Below are positions 14,094 to 25,616 of a stretch of 64,000 nt of DNA, piece after piece; position 1 is the first letter of the stretch; each line of letters opens with the position of its first letter. The notes under the pieces are model-generated. The model was not told where the DNA came from and ran no database searches. It saw only the letters and a program-made list of their open reading frames with translations. The DNA comes from Neurospora crassa OR74A (lineage: Eukaryota > Ascomycota > Sordariomycetes > Sordariales > Sordariaceae). Made by a program: the position numbers and the translations under genes. The stretch lies in the NCBI RefSeq assembly GCF_000182925.2, contig NC_026505.1, positions 186,001-250,000 of the forward strand. Reading direction: 5' to 3'.

Positions 14094-17000
14094 CGTTGTT
14101 TTTATTGTTGGTGTTGTGGTGTTGTTGTTGTTGGTGGTGGTGTTGTTGTGGTGTTGTGGTGTTGTTGGTGGTGATGTGATGTTGGAGTGAGGAGGGGTTG
14201 GAAGGGGAGAGGACGGAGGAGGACGGGTTGTTTGGCTGCAAGAAGGATCTTATTGAGAGGATCCTATTGATGGTTCTCAGAATTATTTCAAAAAAAAAAA
14301 AAAAAAAAAAGACACCCACCAACACACGAAAAAAGAATTGAAAACAAAAAAAAAGACTGTCTCGCTGAGTCGCTGCCGAGGGGGCATGACAAGAGGCGGG
14401 ACCGTACCTTGGTAGGTATTTTTATTTATATTTTCATTTTTCTTTTGCACCAGCAGCTTGTTTGGCTATCTTGGTGCTCCTACTTGTCTTTTGCTCCCCT
14501 TCCCAGCCAACTATAATTATCGAGTTACCGGCTTTTCATTCCTGCTCCTTCCTCTATGCCACCAAGCTGCCGCCTGTGTCTGTTTGGGCCTGAGGCATCA
14601 AGCAACAAGGTACACGTCAGTTACGAGTTGCTGTGACGGTCAAATAAATACGGTACGGTCTTGCAATTTGGTCTCTCGGTTCCGATACAGGAGAGGGGCA
14701 GAATTCTTCGACGCAGTTGGGCAGAGAGTTGAGTGACCCGGCCACCTGGAAGAGATGGGACGGAAGCGGAGCCTGTCTGGACACTCATGTGCAGTTTTAT
14801 ATACGCCACGACCACGATTTAGGGCTTGAGGTTGCGGCCTTGACAATGCACTAGACAAGACCGCCTTATCAACCTGGTGCTTTCTGCTTTTCAGATTTGA
14901 CTTCATACCTATTTGATATTGGCGTCAAGTGTCATTATACGACAAGACAAGACACTCCCATGACCGATAGCCAGGACTGGAGTTGTTGAGAAAAGACAAT
15001 AGAGATATTGTCGACGGCACTCCAAGCTAGGGTACCAATCTTGAAACAAGAATCTCATTCGTAGTCTAGGGGCAACTGAAGGCTTTTATGTGCTGGACCG
15101 GTTGAGTGTAGAGGTAGGCTGTGATGTGTTGGTTGGTATTGCAGTTTCAGCTGTTGCAAGGCCGTATTATACGGTGCCAACATTCTTGCCGCCTTCCAGT
15201 ACCCTCTTTTTGAGAGAAACTCAAAGATCCAGGATCTTGTGGTATCTCTTTGGGAGTTATTCCATGCAAATACACCATCCATTCTTCAAGGTACACGCAT
15301 CCCCCTTTATCATTCATACCCCAACATACCTTTAGGTACCTAGCGTTATTGTAATCTACCAAATTCTTTTGTACATTCTTCCCTTTTGTATATTCTTTCT
15401 TTATTTTTTATTTTTTTCTTTTTTTTCTTTCTTTCTTCTACCTATGTCTGAGTCTTCCTACTTAATCGTGTGAATTGATAGTATCATATTAGCTTTCTCT
15501 TTTCGGCCTTACCTTTATCAGTATCTCTTTTTATAGTTTTGAACCCTAAAGTATCAAAGTAAACGTCAGGATGCCTAGAGGTAGCTGTCAGTCCCTAACC
15601 AGGCCATTAGTAACGATAGCTTACCTACCTCTACCCAGATACCCAGGTACCCATAAACATGAACGAACGTCTCAAGACAGGAATTCACTCTAGCGTCTCC
15701 CTCCAGTGAATGAATCCAAAAGGTGTGCACCTGATGCGTGGTGGGAGATAACAGGGGCAGCCAGCCTTCCACCCCTACCTGAGGTACCTACCGGCCGATC
15801 ATCGAACACTCACGCAGTTGACCAACTAGGCCATTACTAACTCGACTCTTTACCTTCTATATCCACTAGAGGTATAGTCCGGATACGCAAGCAGTCAGTC
15901 AAAGATCTTCTTCATATTGGGTACAGCCTGTATGCTTTGCGTCGTCTTTCTCTCTCTCCACTTTTACATCTATCCTCAAAAGAGGGATGTGGTAAAACGT
16001 CGAGGTTAGCTATAAGCCAGACCGGGGCAAAATGCTATTAATGAGACCCGACGACGTGGGAGATGAGACGAAAGCAGAGACAGTTCCCGGCACGTCTTAG
16101 GCTCATGGTTCTCTGGTTTGGCTGGAAGAGCGTTGGGAGTTCGCTTCTGCTGTCTTGGCTCGAGCTTTTCTCCTTGGTTATCAGTGGGTACTTTCTGGTG
16201 TAGTATTTTTACGTGCTTCTTGTTATTTGGCTCTGGGGTTAGAACATGGATAAAGAGATTATAGTCCATCTGGAGGCTTTTCAGAGCTGCGGGAATACTT
16301 AAAAATAAGAGAACTAGACGTGGTACACATTTGTGGAGTGACGGGGACTGGACACTCGCGTCTATAGCCTAGGTATTAAAGACCACTATCCTCTGAGGTC
16401 CCGAAGACAACGTTTATATGGCTAGAATTAGTCAGGGAACCTGCGTATGAGTTGATGAAGTGCAAATTAACAGTCGCAAGGCAGTACGTAGGTTCTTTGA
16501 GCCCTTTCCTACCTAGTTACCTCCATCTAGCTCTATCCAACATCAGTATACCAGGCTACAACGATGATAACGGACCTCACAACAAGCCCAAATCTCTCGG
16601 CCAGACTCTTACAGACAAGCAGGAAGAGCAGCTAGAGAAGACTGCCGGGCTGCTACATCACAAGTTGGTAGATCAATATTAGGCCAAGTCATGCTGCGTC
16701 TCCAGACGTAAGTAGGTATTCATATTAAGTGTGGTCATTGTCAAAGGGGGCTTTGACGGCTTGGCTCTTGGGCAATCGTTTTCTGATTCTTGCATGTAAC
16801 ATAAAGTACAGTTTGTTTGAAGGTTTGTCTCTGCAAATCATTAATGGATACTTTTCGTAACAACCCCTCTTCTTGTTTTGTATGTCTTCCTACTTGGACC
16901 GGTGGAATCATGGTTATAGCTTTCTCTTTCTGCTCCTTCCTTTCCGGACTATTACACACGGCCCCAAGGTCGCGAGAGTATGAAAGTATACGTCATTCAG

Positions 17001-17533
17001 CTATAAGCGAGGCCGGAGGAGAGAGGTGAGTGATTCGGCGGCAGCCTGCTCCCAAAGATGAGACGAGGGCAGATTATCCCGCCCTGCGGACGTGACTCGG
17101 ACTGGACACTCGCGTCCGCAATCGCAATCATCCCATCTTGTCTCAACGAAATAGCTTTCGTGGGCGGTGAAGTAGTCGTTACGCACAATACGTGTGTCAT
17201 TTGGTTGAAATCCCCTTTCGTCGACGGCAAAGCTTGGTATCTTTGAGGCAGTATTTCTGAGGCCGTTTTTCTCACCTGTTTCTTTTCCTCCCCCACCTTT
17301 TTTCTTTGCGTTTGCAACCACAGAAAGTCATCACGACAAGAAGCTTCCCTTTTGCAAGACCCATTCACTCTTCCACTGAAGCTTTGCTTGATTTGCGAGC
17401 GATCTCTTTCTTCAAGCGGCAAGTAAAACGTTTTCCTGCCTTGTCTTTGGCTGCCTTGTTTCTCTCGTGGGAGAACCTTGCGAAAAGAAGAAGTACCTCA
17501 CCTTCACTTCAACCAAGAAGGCAAGCAGCAACA
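14094..17533. other. Long intergenic region
   Basis: No convincing gene was found on either strand. An A-run lies at 14290-14310. Pyrimidine-rich DNA is found at 15360-15440, and several AGGTACCT-type motifs lie near 15310, 15620 and 15780. An 18-base sequence GGACTGGACACTCGCGTC occurs twice in direct orientation (16345-16362 and 17099-17116), with weaker similarity around both (AGCTATAAGC, GATGAGACGA). This hints at an old duplication of promoter-like DNA. The last 200 bases, CT-rich, are probably the leader of the gene starting at 17534. Confidence 0.5.
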
Positions 17534-18928
17534 ATGGAGGACAACAGCGACACCTCCCTCCCCATCTCTAAGCTCGTCGTGGCTCGCGCCACAGCTTCAA
17601 CCATGGGTTCTGGCATCGACCAGCCCAAAAACTTCATCACTCCTCGCGCCGCACTCACCACCTCCTCAGCAACCTCCCACAAGGCGCGCACCGTCGTCAC
17701 TTCCACCAGCGTCTTTGTCACCATCGAGACAGAGACCATCACTTTCCACCAGGACGGCTCCGTCACTCACTCTTCTTCGCCGGTGCCGACCACCCTCGTC
17801 ACCACCCCAACCACCACCACCAACACCGCTGCCTCTCCTACGCCCGAGGAGACAACTGGCTCCGCGGCTTCCAACGGCGGCACGCAAGGCCCAAAGTCAG
17901 GGGTCATTGCCGGCGCACTGGGCGGCACAATCTTTGGTCTCTTGCTGATTGCCATTCTGGCCTTCTGTCTCTTCCGCCGCCGCCGCCTTGAACGCCAGGC
18001 AAGATTCTACTCCGCGCCGACCCGCTTCCCCGCCCACCGGGGCACCAACTTTATCCGTGGCAGCGACGGGCGGGTTAACCGTCCCGAGAACATACCGCTC
18101 GCCTCTCTCGGGAAATCCAAGCAAACCAGGGGTGAACAGGACGAGACAGCAGACGGCACGGGTGGAGACGAAAGGGCTCCTGGTCAGATGCGCATCGAAG
18201 TCGTGCCGGCGGCTGAGGGGGATAGGGGCCCGAGGCTGAGGACTGTTCGTGTTGCTCCTGCGTCCGCGTCTACTCCTGCCCCGCATCAAGGGCGAGTTTT
18301 GGTGCCGGTGTCCTCGCCCTTGTCTTCGCCCGTGCCAGCTTCATACCCGCTCCTCGCTCTGCCGGTCCCTGCTCGCCCTCTTCGCAACGTGAGCTCGTCT
18401 GTTTACTCCAAGCCGTCGCAGGAGGATGTGGCGTCCAAGTTCTCCGAGGATTCGCATGAGGCTGTCAACAATGGCAACAGCAGCGGCAATACCGTCTGGC
18501 CTGCTCCCCTTTTTGCTGCAGCTCCTGCTCAAGCTACCCCTGCCACCGCCGCTGGCGCTCCCGGCCCCTCGTCATCAACTACGACTCCCCACCCGGAGTT
18601 CCAGGACAGAGGCGGTCCAAGCCAGAAGCCCGCCTACGTCGAACCGCCCTCTCAGAGCCGCTGGTCGCCTAGCACCCCTACCTCGGACGGGAGCGATGAG
18701 GGATTGACTGCTCGGCTTGGTCAGCAGGTTGCGCAAGTCGGCGAGAAGCTGGCTGACAAGTGGAAGGAGACGAAGGAGAAGGGTTGGAAGGGTTTGATGC
18801 TTGGTGGCAGCGACGCAGGCTTGAAGGAGGAGAAGAGGCCAAGCAAGGAGGAGAAGGGTAAGGGCAAGGCCGAGAGGGCAGAGATTGTGGTTGATCCGGT
18901 TAGCAGGGGGGCTCCGGGCTGGATTTGA
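17534..18928 (+). CDS. Single-pass Ser/Thr-rich membrane protein (SKG6/MID2-like layout)
   Basis: This encodes a 464-residue protein. I chose the ATG at 17534 because of its strong context (AGCAACAATGG), although the frame is open further upstream to 17306 with less protein-like text. Residues 1-120 are Ser/Thr-rich (TTTTNTAASPTPEE and similar) and probably O-glycosylated outside the cell. Residues 123-147 form one transmembrane helix (GVIAGALGGTIFGLLLIAIL) followed immediately by FRRRRLERQ, a stop-transfer signal. The remaining 315 residues are a long, disordered, Pro/Ser-rich cytoplasmic tail ending in a Lys/Glu-rich segment. No clear signal peptide is seen, so the helix may act as a signal anchor. 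The layout matches fungal wall-stress or polarity one-pass proteins, but no specific family domain is visible. No introns are needed. Confidence 0.75.
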   Translation: MEDNSDTSLPISKLVVARATASTMGSGIDQPKNFITPRAALTTSSATSHKARTVVTSTSVFVTIETETITFHQDGSVTHSSSPVPTTLVTTPTTTTNTAASPTPEETTGSAASNGGTQGPKSGVIAGALGGTIFGLLLIAILAFCLFRRRRLERQARFYSAPTRFPAHRGTNFIRGSDGRVNRPENIPLASLGKSKQTRGEQDETADGTGGDERAPGQMRIEVVPAAEGDRGPRLRTVRVAPASASTPAPHQGRVLVPVSSPLSSPVPASYPLLALPVPARPLRNVSSSVYSKPSQEDVASKFSEDSHEAVNNGNSSGNTVWPAPLFAAAPAQATPATAAGAPGPSSSTTTPHPEFQDRGGPSQKPAYVEPPSQSRWSPSTPTSDGSDEGLTARLGQQVAQVGEKLADKWKETKEKGWKGLMLGGSDAGLKEEKRPSKEEKGKGKAERAEIVVDPVSRGAPGWI

Positions 18929-18950
18929 GAGATGACATTAATTAGCTTTT

Positions 18951-19003
18951 CCAAGAAGCCCTCACTCAGCTGTACGACCTACGGCTGGGTGTTGGCTTCT
19001 TGG
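18951..19003 (+). other. Hairpin-forming inverted repeat in 3' UTR
   Basis: CCAAGAAGCC (18951-18960) pairs perfectly with GGCTTCTTGG (18994-19003). Inside the loop, CTCAGC pairs with GCTGGG using one wobble, extending the hairpin. It lies 22 bases after the stop of the membrane-protein gene, so the mature transcript probably carries it. It may affect 3'-end formation or stability. Confidence 0.6.
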
Positions 19004-20773
19004 GGTAATTCGGCGAAACTGAGGGAACAACAAACGGAAACTTATTCAAGCGTTGATTTTTTTTATACATAGCATCGCGCATGGCGTTGGTTGAGGATAC
19101 CCCTGGACTTTAGAGCGTTGCATGGAAAGGACCTGAGCTATTGCTTCCATTCAGTCTTGTCTTTGCGTGTAACGACATATGAGATAGATACCTGCTAGAC
19201 TGGCTTGGACTTCGACGTCAACGTCACTATTCGCGTCAATAATTGAGAAAACTTCCGGTCATGATAGGTACCTTACTTGTTCGGTTCATTCTTCTCGGAC
19301 CAGCCCATTCCTCGGTCCACTCTTTTGGCTGCTATACCTCTACAGCGTTTCATTTTTCTGTCTCCAGCCAGGAGATGTCCCAGTCTTGTGTTCACAGTCA
19401 GTTCGCTGCCCAATTCAATTCCCTTTTAGGCATGGAATAGGTTGGTTCTTGAGGAAGGGGCTTTGCTTTTGCATCATTCATCCCATTTTGTGAGCGGAAA
19501 TCATCCCAGGGAAGTGCTTTCAGTGAATCCAAGCATCACTTGCTGGCCTTTCAAAAGGTCCACGGCCACCCAAGTTTACCACAGGCACGGAAGTTCAGTT
19601 AAAGAAGACCGTTTGGGTTACTTCACACTTGCCAGTGACGCCGATAGCTGAAGCAAAAGATGGATCACCGACTTCCGAGGAAGAGTTGGCCTGCCAAAGT
19701 CACTCTTCGGTGGCCCCTGCAAACGGGTTTGGGGGACGAGAATTTCAGCCGCTATACCAACCGCACCTTCTTGTCTTTTGATAGAGTCTCCGAGGGACCA
19801 GCTTATGAAGGGTCAGTGATGGTAAGTCTGGAAAGCGCGGGTGGACAGCAGCAGGGGAGGCAGGGCAGATTTGGTACCTGCACATTGTTGCTGCCTGGTC
19901 CGGGTCCGGTACCGGTGGGGTAGGCTTCCTGTCGCGGAGAAGGAAGGCAGGAAGAAGGAGGAAGACAGGAACGAAGGTTACGGTCCTTGGCAATTGGCAA
20001 CTGGCAACTCCGGCAAGAGACGACAAATGACCGTTAGGTACCTATGTATTGTGAACGAACAGTGGTATTTTCCAAGCAAGCTTGACGTGTGAGAGAGAGC
20101 AGCGCTTCATTTCCCGATTCCTCGTTGTATCAGGTAGAGGTACTTGAAACAACGTGAGGCTGTTACAACGATCCAGGGATGCACGCGGTTCTATCGAACT
20201 TGGCTGGAGGATTAAATGTTCATTGAAACTTACATTTTGGACATTTGTCATTTTTCTTTCTTTCCTGTCTCTTTTCTTTCCAGGTGAGTCCAAGTGTGTT
20301 GCCGGCCAATGCAAAATGCAAGTGATCATTGTGCCGGCTGCCTGGCTGCACAGAGGTATCATTGCAAGCCACTGAAATTTGTTGCGACTTCATTCACCAC
20401 TCACCCATTCTTCATTCTTCGTCAATGACAGAACTATCGACAGTTCCCTCTTCACTCCGTTGTAGCGCTATCGCAGTTTCCATGACAACACTATCCGCTA
20501 CATGCAAATCGCTTTCATTGAACATTTTTCTCGTCGTGGCCATTCTGAACTGGAGGATTGACTGGCGCTGATTCAACTATCTCGACGTCTCCTGGAATGG
20601 TACAACCCGGACTTTTACCCTTGATCAATATGCGACTTCTCACCAACCAATCGGAGAACTTGCCCGCAATTTTTCCACGCGAGCCTACAAGACAGAACAC
20701 GGAGAAGGGTGACGACGCACGGCACAGGATGGCGACTGCCGAATTCTCGGAGCCATACTGCCGAACAGGCTAT
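19004..20773. other. Intergenic region
   Basis: No gene is supported here. The DNA is of normal composition with a few AGGTAC motifs (near 19265 and 20036). Short open frames have no recognisable features. Confidence 0.4.
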
Positions 20774-21415
20774 GGGCGTGTTCGTTACCGCAGTAAAAAG
20801 TTAGAGGGTATTCAGATTTGCAGGGTTCGGGTCGTAGTAAGCATACTGGCTTACTGAACTGCGTAGTGTTCGGTAAATCGCAGTAAAAATGGTTAATTTT
20901 CATGCAGGTCGCTGCAACCACCTGCAACCACCTGCACTTTTTCCAAATCGTTAATTTGACCAATCAGAGGGCTAGAATCTCCTTGATTCTTAACCGATTT
21001 CCTTACTGTACTACGGCTCGATTTTGAGCCGTAGTGCAGTAAGGAACGTAGTTGAGAACCACCTATAGCGCTTCACCCCTATAATATAGGGGGTTACCGT
21101 CGCAAAGCTTGAAAAAAAAAAAAAAAAATTTCCTAAAGACGGTAAATGAGGCTATTCCCAATTGAAAGCTACCATTTGGACTACACAGTATTTGCACAGT
21201 GTATATACTGTAGTGGTTGTAGAAGGGAAGAAGGGAAAAGATAATTCGGACCACTAGGGGGGGGGGGTATTGGTTATATATACCGAACATAGCTCAGTAA
21301 GGTAAAAGGTCTTGGCGTGCCTTAATGTTGCAGGAGTGCAGCTGTACTATGCAGTAGAATCTGCACAGTAATGCAATATCCCTCCTAACTTTTTACTGTG
21401 GTAACGAACACGCCC
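20774..21415. mobile_element. 642-bp MITE with 35/36-bp terminal inverted repeats
   Basis: The left end GGGCGTGTTCGTTACC... (20774-20808) is matched in reverse complement at the right end (21380-21415). Only one substitution and one one-base indel separate the two arms. TAT flanks both sides (20771-20773 and 21416-21418), a plausible target duplication (TAT, or TA if the end is set differently). There is no transposase frame inside, so it is non-autonomous. The GGGCGTGTT end is reminiscent of PIF/Harbinger-type termini, but the family is uncertain. The near-identical ends argue for recent insertion and little RIP. It sits 325 bp upstream of the dehydrogenase gene at 21740. Confidence 0.85.
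21001..21044. repeat. Near-perfect 19-bp palindrome nested in the MITE
   Basis: CCTTACTGTACTACGGCTC (21001-21019) and its reverse complement (21026-21044) differ at one position and are separated by GATTTT. This is a cruciform or hairpin inside the MITE. It could be a smaller nested insertion or a structural part of the element. Confidence 0.85.
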
Positions 21416-21739
21416 TATCATGCCCGATATTGGGTCGTATCCATCCCGGCAAAGTGGTTGGCCACCAGCATCGACGACACTCGATCACATATCGTGATAT
21501 ACGGCAAGGATGGAATTACAACGGATAATGACTGCAAAGGTTTGACGGTCTCTCAAATGAAGCACTTGACTCGTCCCATCTTGGCGGGCTCTGGACCTTG
21601 TCTTGTTTCCAGAGTCGATCATACAGAAGAGGATTGCATGCCCGCCATGTGGATGTTTTCCAGATTTCTCTGCTACCTCTTCCCCAGTCGCAAGGTTTCT
21701 CTGTATTATTGATTGCAGAATCCTGAGGACTCGAATACC

Positions 21740-23230
21740 ATGCGTCTATTGAACCTTCTCGCCGTGGCCGCGGCCCTTCTGGGTGCCGGTAGGTTTATTT
21801 CCCTTCGTGTGTCCGCCATCACAAGAGCTAACCCTGGTAGCAGATGTCCTTGCCGAAGTCGCAAAGCTCCCCCTCCCCAAGAGCTGCAGCGGCGTCCCCA
21901 ACATGCGCTACCAATACACCATCAACTCCGCCTGGACCGTCATGAAGATCGCCGGCAGCTTGAAGCAAGTACGAACCATCATATGGGACACCGAAGGCAA
22001 CATGCTCGTCCAGCAAAACACCAGGGGCATTTCCGTGCACACCTTTGGCGCCGACGGCTGCATCAACAGCACAAACATGCTCATCTCCGGTGGTGGTCTC
22101 AACCACGGCTTGGACTTGACTCCTGAAGGCAAGACCCTCTACGCATCCTCGGAGACGACTCTCTACAGCTGGGCGTACGATCCCCTCACACGCAAGGTCA
22201 GCAACCAAAAGACCGTTGTCAAGGGTATGTCGACGGGTGTGCACTCGTCTCGTACCGTCAAAGTTGTTCCAGGTCAGCCGAACCTGGTCCTGTTGCAAGT
22301 GGGCAGCAATTCCAACTTGGACATGGCTGCGCAGCAACCGTCGACTGGCCGTGCTTGCATCAAGGTCTTTGACGTCAACAAGGTTCCCTCGGGTGGGTAC
22401 AACTATAACACGCAGGGCGAGATGTTTGGGTACGGCTTGAGGAACGAGATCGGCTTTGTCCCTGATCCCAACGGTGTCTTCTGGGGTGTTGAGAACAGTG
22501 GTGATGTGAGTAATCCATCGGTTCCTTTTCCTAGCTTCCTCTGACCTCCAACAGGACTTTACCCGCACCGAGAACGGTCAGCGTAGGGACATCCACACCA
22601 ACAACCCAGCCGAAAAGCTCAACAACCGTGAGTCCTCCCCTCTCTTCTCTTCTCTTCTCCTTTTTCGTGTACAACCACTGATACCCTTCCCATCCAGTCG
22701 GCGACCCTCGCACCGTCCGCAATGCCTGGTACGGCTACCCAACCTGCTTCTCAGTCTGGGACCCTTCCTCCTTCACCAACGGGCTCAAAACCGGGCAACA
22801 CTTCGTCATCGCCCCAAACACCTCCTACAACGACGCCACCTGCAATGGCAAGGCCATTGCCCCCCGACTGACCTTCCAAGCCCACTCCGCTCCCATTTGG
22901 AACACGTTTGACGACGAGGCAAAGAACATGTACGTTACCTTCCACGGATCTTGGAACCGTCAACCCCCCACGGGCTTCAAGGTCGTGCAGGTGCCCTTCA
23001 CGAGGTTGGCGGATGGGAGTTATGATCCTGTTGCTCCGGCGGATTCGAGGACGGGGTATACAGATATCTTTTCGGCGACTAATCCGGGGAGTTGCACAGC
23101 GAATGGATTGACGATGAGTAACTGCTTCAGACTGACGGCTTCTAGTTGGGATCCGGCGGGGCGGGGACTGTTTGTGGGTAGTGATAATAGTGCAGAGGGT
23201 GAGATTTATATCTTGAGTCCGAAATCGTAA
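21740..23230 (+). CDS. Secreted sorbosone/soluble quinoprotein glucose dehydrogenase-like protein
   Basis: This encodes a protein of about 438 residues of the glucose/sorbosone dehydrogenase six-bladed propeller family. Fungal relatives are PQQ-dependent pyranose dehydrogenases (CAZy AA12) or annotated as L-sorbosone dehydrogenase-like. Proposed exons are 21740-21788, 21844-22505, 22555-22627 and 22698-23230; all introns are GT/AG and keep frame. The first exon encodes a signal peptide (MRLLNLLAVAAALLGA), so secretion is expected. Propeller-like phrases include GGGLNHGLDLTPEGKTLYAS, YGLRNEIGFVPDPNGVFWGVENSGDD, YGYPTCFSVWDP, PRLTFQAHSAP, MYVTFHGSWNRQPPTGFKVV and GLFVGSDNSAEGEIY. RNEIGF...ENSGDD is the typical active-site neighbourhood of the family. 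There is no CBM1 or GPI signal. A MITE lies in the upstream region and could alter the promoter. Substrate and cofactor use are inferred only from the family. Confidence 0.88.
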
Positions 23231-24261
23231 GTTCGGGATCGGTTAGTGAAGGAGATATAAGCCTCTTGAAATTTGATAGGTAGGTAGCTTTTGCGCAAGG
23301 TACAGGTACTTCTAGATACGTCAGGCAGGTTGCGTGTTACACCTTTGTTCTTCTGCAGGGGTAATATCCCTAGTGCAAAAAGGTTTCTGAGCTACCTCTA
23401 TACATGTTTTACCTACCTCTAGGTGACAGATTGGAGTCTCATTGAGCGTGTCCTCTTGAACGTAACCGCTCCGCATGTACCTAGATATGTTTGCGTTGCA
23501 CTTGGTTCTTGAACATCCCGTCGTCAAACATGTTGCGGGATCACAAGAAGAGGGAACCACCATCTAAAATGGTGGCTCATGGGTGTAAGAAGAGAAAGAA
23601 CATTATGACTTCGTAGCGTACGTTCTGCACAGCCACACGCAATGTATGTGCAGGCTTTCTCGGTACCGGGTATGCAGTGCGGGTCGGACATCTCATGTTA
23701 GGAGCGACGAGAGCCGGGACGCGGGAAAAAGACCGAGCATATCGGAGGCGGGAAGTTGACGACATCCAGTTGCGAGGTGTGGATTGATGGTATGGGTGGA
23801 AGATCGAAGGAAAGTTGCGTCAGTTGTGAAGAAGAGACTGGTGGAGAAGTGAAATGATTCTTGTCCTGGAAAAAAACGTTCCTTGTCCCGTAATTTCCGC
23901 CTTTGTCCCAAATACATCTACCTAACAGCGCGAGCTCTGAAGAAAGAACGATCGGTTGCGTAGTGGAAAGAGCGGAAATGTTCGGAACGAACCGTTTGTG
24001 TTACTTGTGCTAGACGCATCAACTAGAGCTCCATTCCATCATGCCAAGGGAAATCATGAAATTAAGTCCTTTTTTTCCCAGCTTTTATCCTACGTGAAAC
24101 TGCAAACCAGAAACACATTTTCATCCATCGCTCAACACGCGTAGACCCCATATCACCATAATCAAAGACTCTTCCTTGCATTGATCCAAATTCCAAACGA
24201 CCATTAGCTCCCTCCCTTCCCTATCACCTACCATACTACGGATCAGGATCATCTACCATGC
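23231..24261. other. Intergenic region
   Basis: No gene seen. It holds AGGTAGGTAG and CTACCTCTAGGTG motifs near 23280 and 23405. It separates the dehydrogenase from the tail-to-tail copy A gene. Confidence 0.4.
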
Positions 24262-25098
24262 CTAAAACAAAATAGCTCCTAAGATTGAACCAAGGAGGAA
24301 ATCATTGACTTCCTCGAAGTACTCCCTTATGTACTTTTCCCGAATTTCCTCCGCCAGATCAGGCGTCTCGTCGTTACTCGTAGCCATGGAGGCTTGCTTC
24401 CCTTCCTGCTCCCTCTCCTTCACTGGCTCTGGCAGCCGCAAGACCGATTTACCTTCTTCCCTTCTCCACGAGCTACTATGAAACCTGTCATAGTCCCGTC
24501 CTTTGGTGAGTTTTTCGTAGGACTCCTCCTCGACAACCCAGACGTCCTCTGGGTCTTCGGACTTGTACGGCTCAAGGATTCCGTAGCAAACGGGATATGA
24601 AGTTTGGCTGTTGACATAGGAGTATTCTTTGTCCATGCGTCTCTTATCTTTGAGCTTGAGGAGGTTCCCGGTATCCGGATGCTTGGGTGTTGGATCGATG
24701 GGCCAGTAGGGCTCCCTGTTGCGGCGGTGGGAGGGCAAGGGGAACTTGGCTAGGATGTTTCGGTTGTTGAAGGATGTCATCTGTTATGCATGCCGGGAGC
24801 GAGTACCTTGCGATTAGCACCAGATCAAGAAAGACCAACGTTCTGGAAGAACCAAAGAATACTTCTAAGGAGTGTAGATGTAGAGGGGTGATTGAAGCTA
24901 GAGGTAGATACACCTTACCAGAAAAACACTAACTCTGCCTTTTTCGTCCATACCCCTGGTCACAATGAGGACTGGGTGACCAAAGGCATCGCTGTCAAGA
25001 CCAGACGGGATTTGCTCAGGGGAGTCTTCGAGAATATTCTCCCTTTTGGGCAGCCACCTGATCTGTGCAGCAAGGTTGGTGAGGCTGCATCCGAGCAT
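24262..25098 (-). CDS. HP-TSF-PHPD family, copy A, C-terminal membrane anchor
   Basis: This is a 232-residue protein of a family repeated five times in this window. Exons are 25098-24919 and 24780-24262, joined by a 138-base GT/AG intron. Exon 1 carries LAAQIRWLP and GHPVLIVTRGMDEKG followed by RVSVFL; exon 2 begins MTSFNNRN, then WPIDPTPKHPDTG and YSYVN, then an acidic-basic middle. The protein ends DFLLGSILGAILF, a short hydrophobic tail with almost nothing after it, like a tail anchor. The HPVLIVT...VFLMTS pattern resembles the early strands of PemK/MazF SH3-like barrels; this is inference. ATG 25098 is the only in-frame ATG upstream of the core before a stop. An extra 5' exon cannot be excluded, since other copies have longer N-termini. 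Function is unknown. Confidence 0.7.
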
Positions 25099-25616
25099 TC
25101 TATTCCGCTTTGTGATAAAATGTTTCGCTTGAGGGGTACTGTTTATATGAAGCTTGTCCTAGACTGTCTGCGGTCAACGCCAACAGCTTAAAGCGCGTGG
25201 ACCAAATGTACCTCATGTTGACAAAGTTCTCCCAATATATGTAAGGAGATAGTCCCATTTCTAATACAATCTTCATGCCGCCTTGAGCCGCTCTGTAGTA
25301 CCAAGGGTTTCTGATGATCCACCCATCGTACCTAAATGTTTGTCCATCACAGAACGATATGCTTCGTTGTCCATGTTCCCTACCAGCTCTGTGTCAACGA
25401 GCGGACCACATGTTGTGGTCCCGCCTGTTGTGGAACATGCACATGGCGTCTCTTCAGCATCTCTCTGTCTACACTCGGCATAGCCACAGGCTACTTCGAG
25501 TCGAGCTCTGACAAGTACATATATCGTGACGCTTTGTAGCATGCTGTTGGAAGCAGGTCGTGATGTTGCGATAAGGGTGACCGCCGGATGTTATCGAAGG
25601 GATAGACGGAAAGAAA
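25099..25616. other. Spacer between copies A and B
   Basis: No gene seen. It should contain the promoter of copy A (minus strand). Confidence 0.35.
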
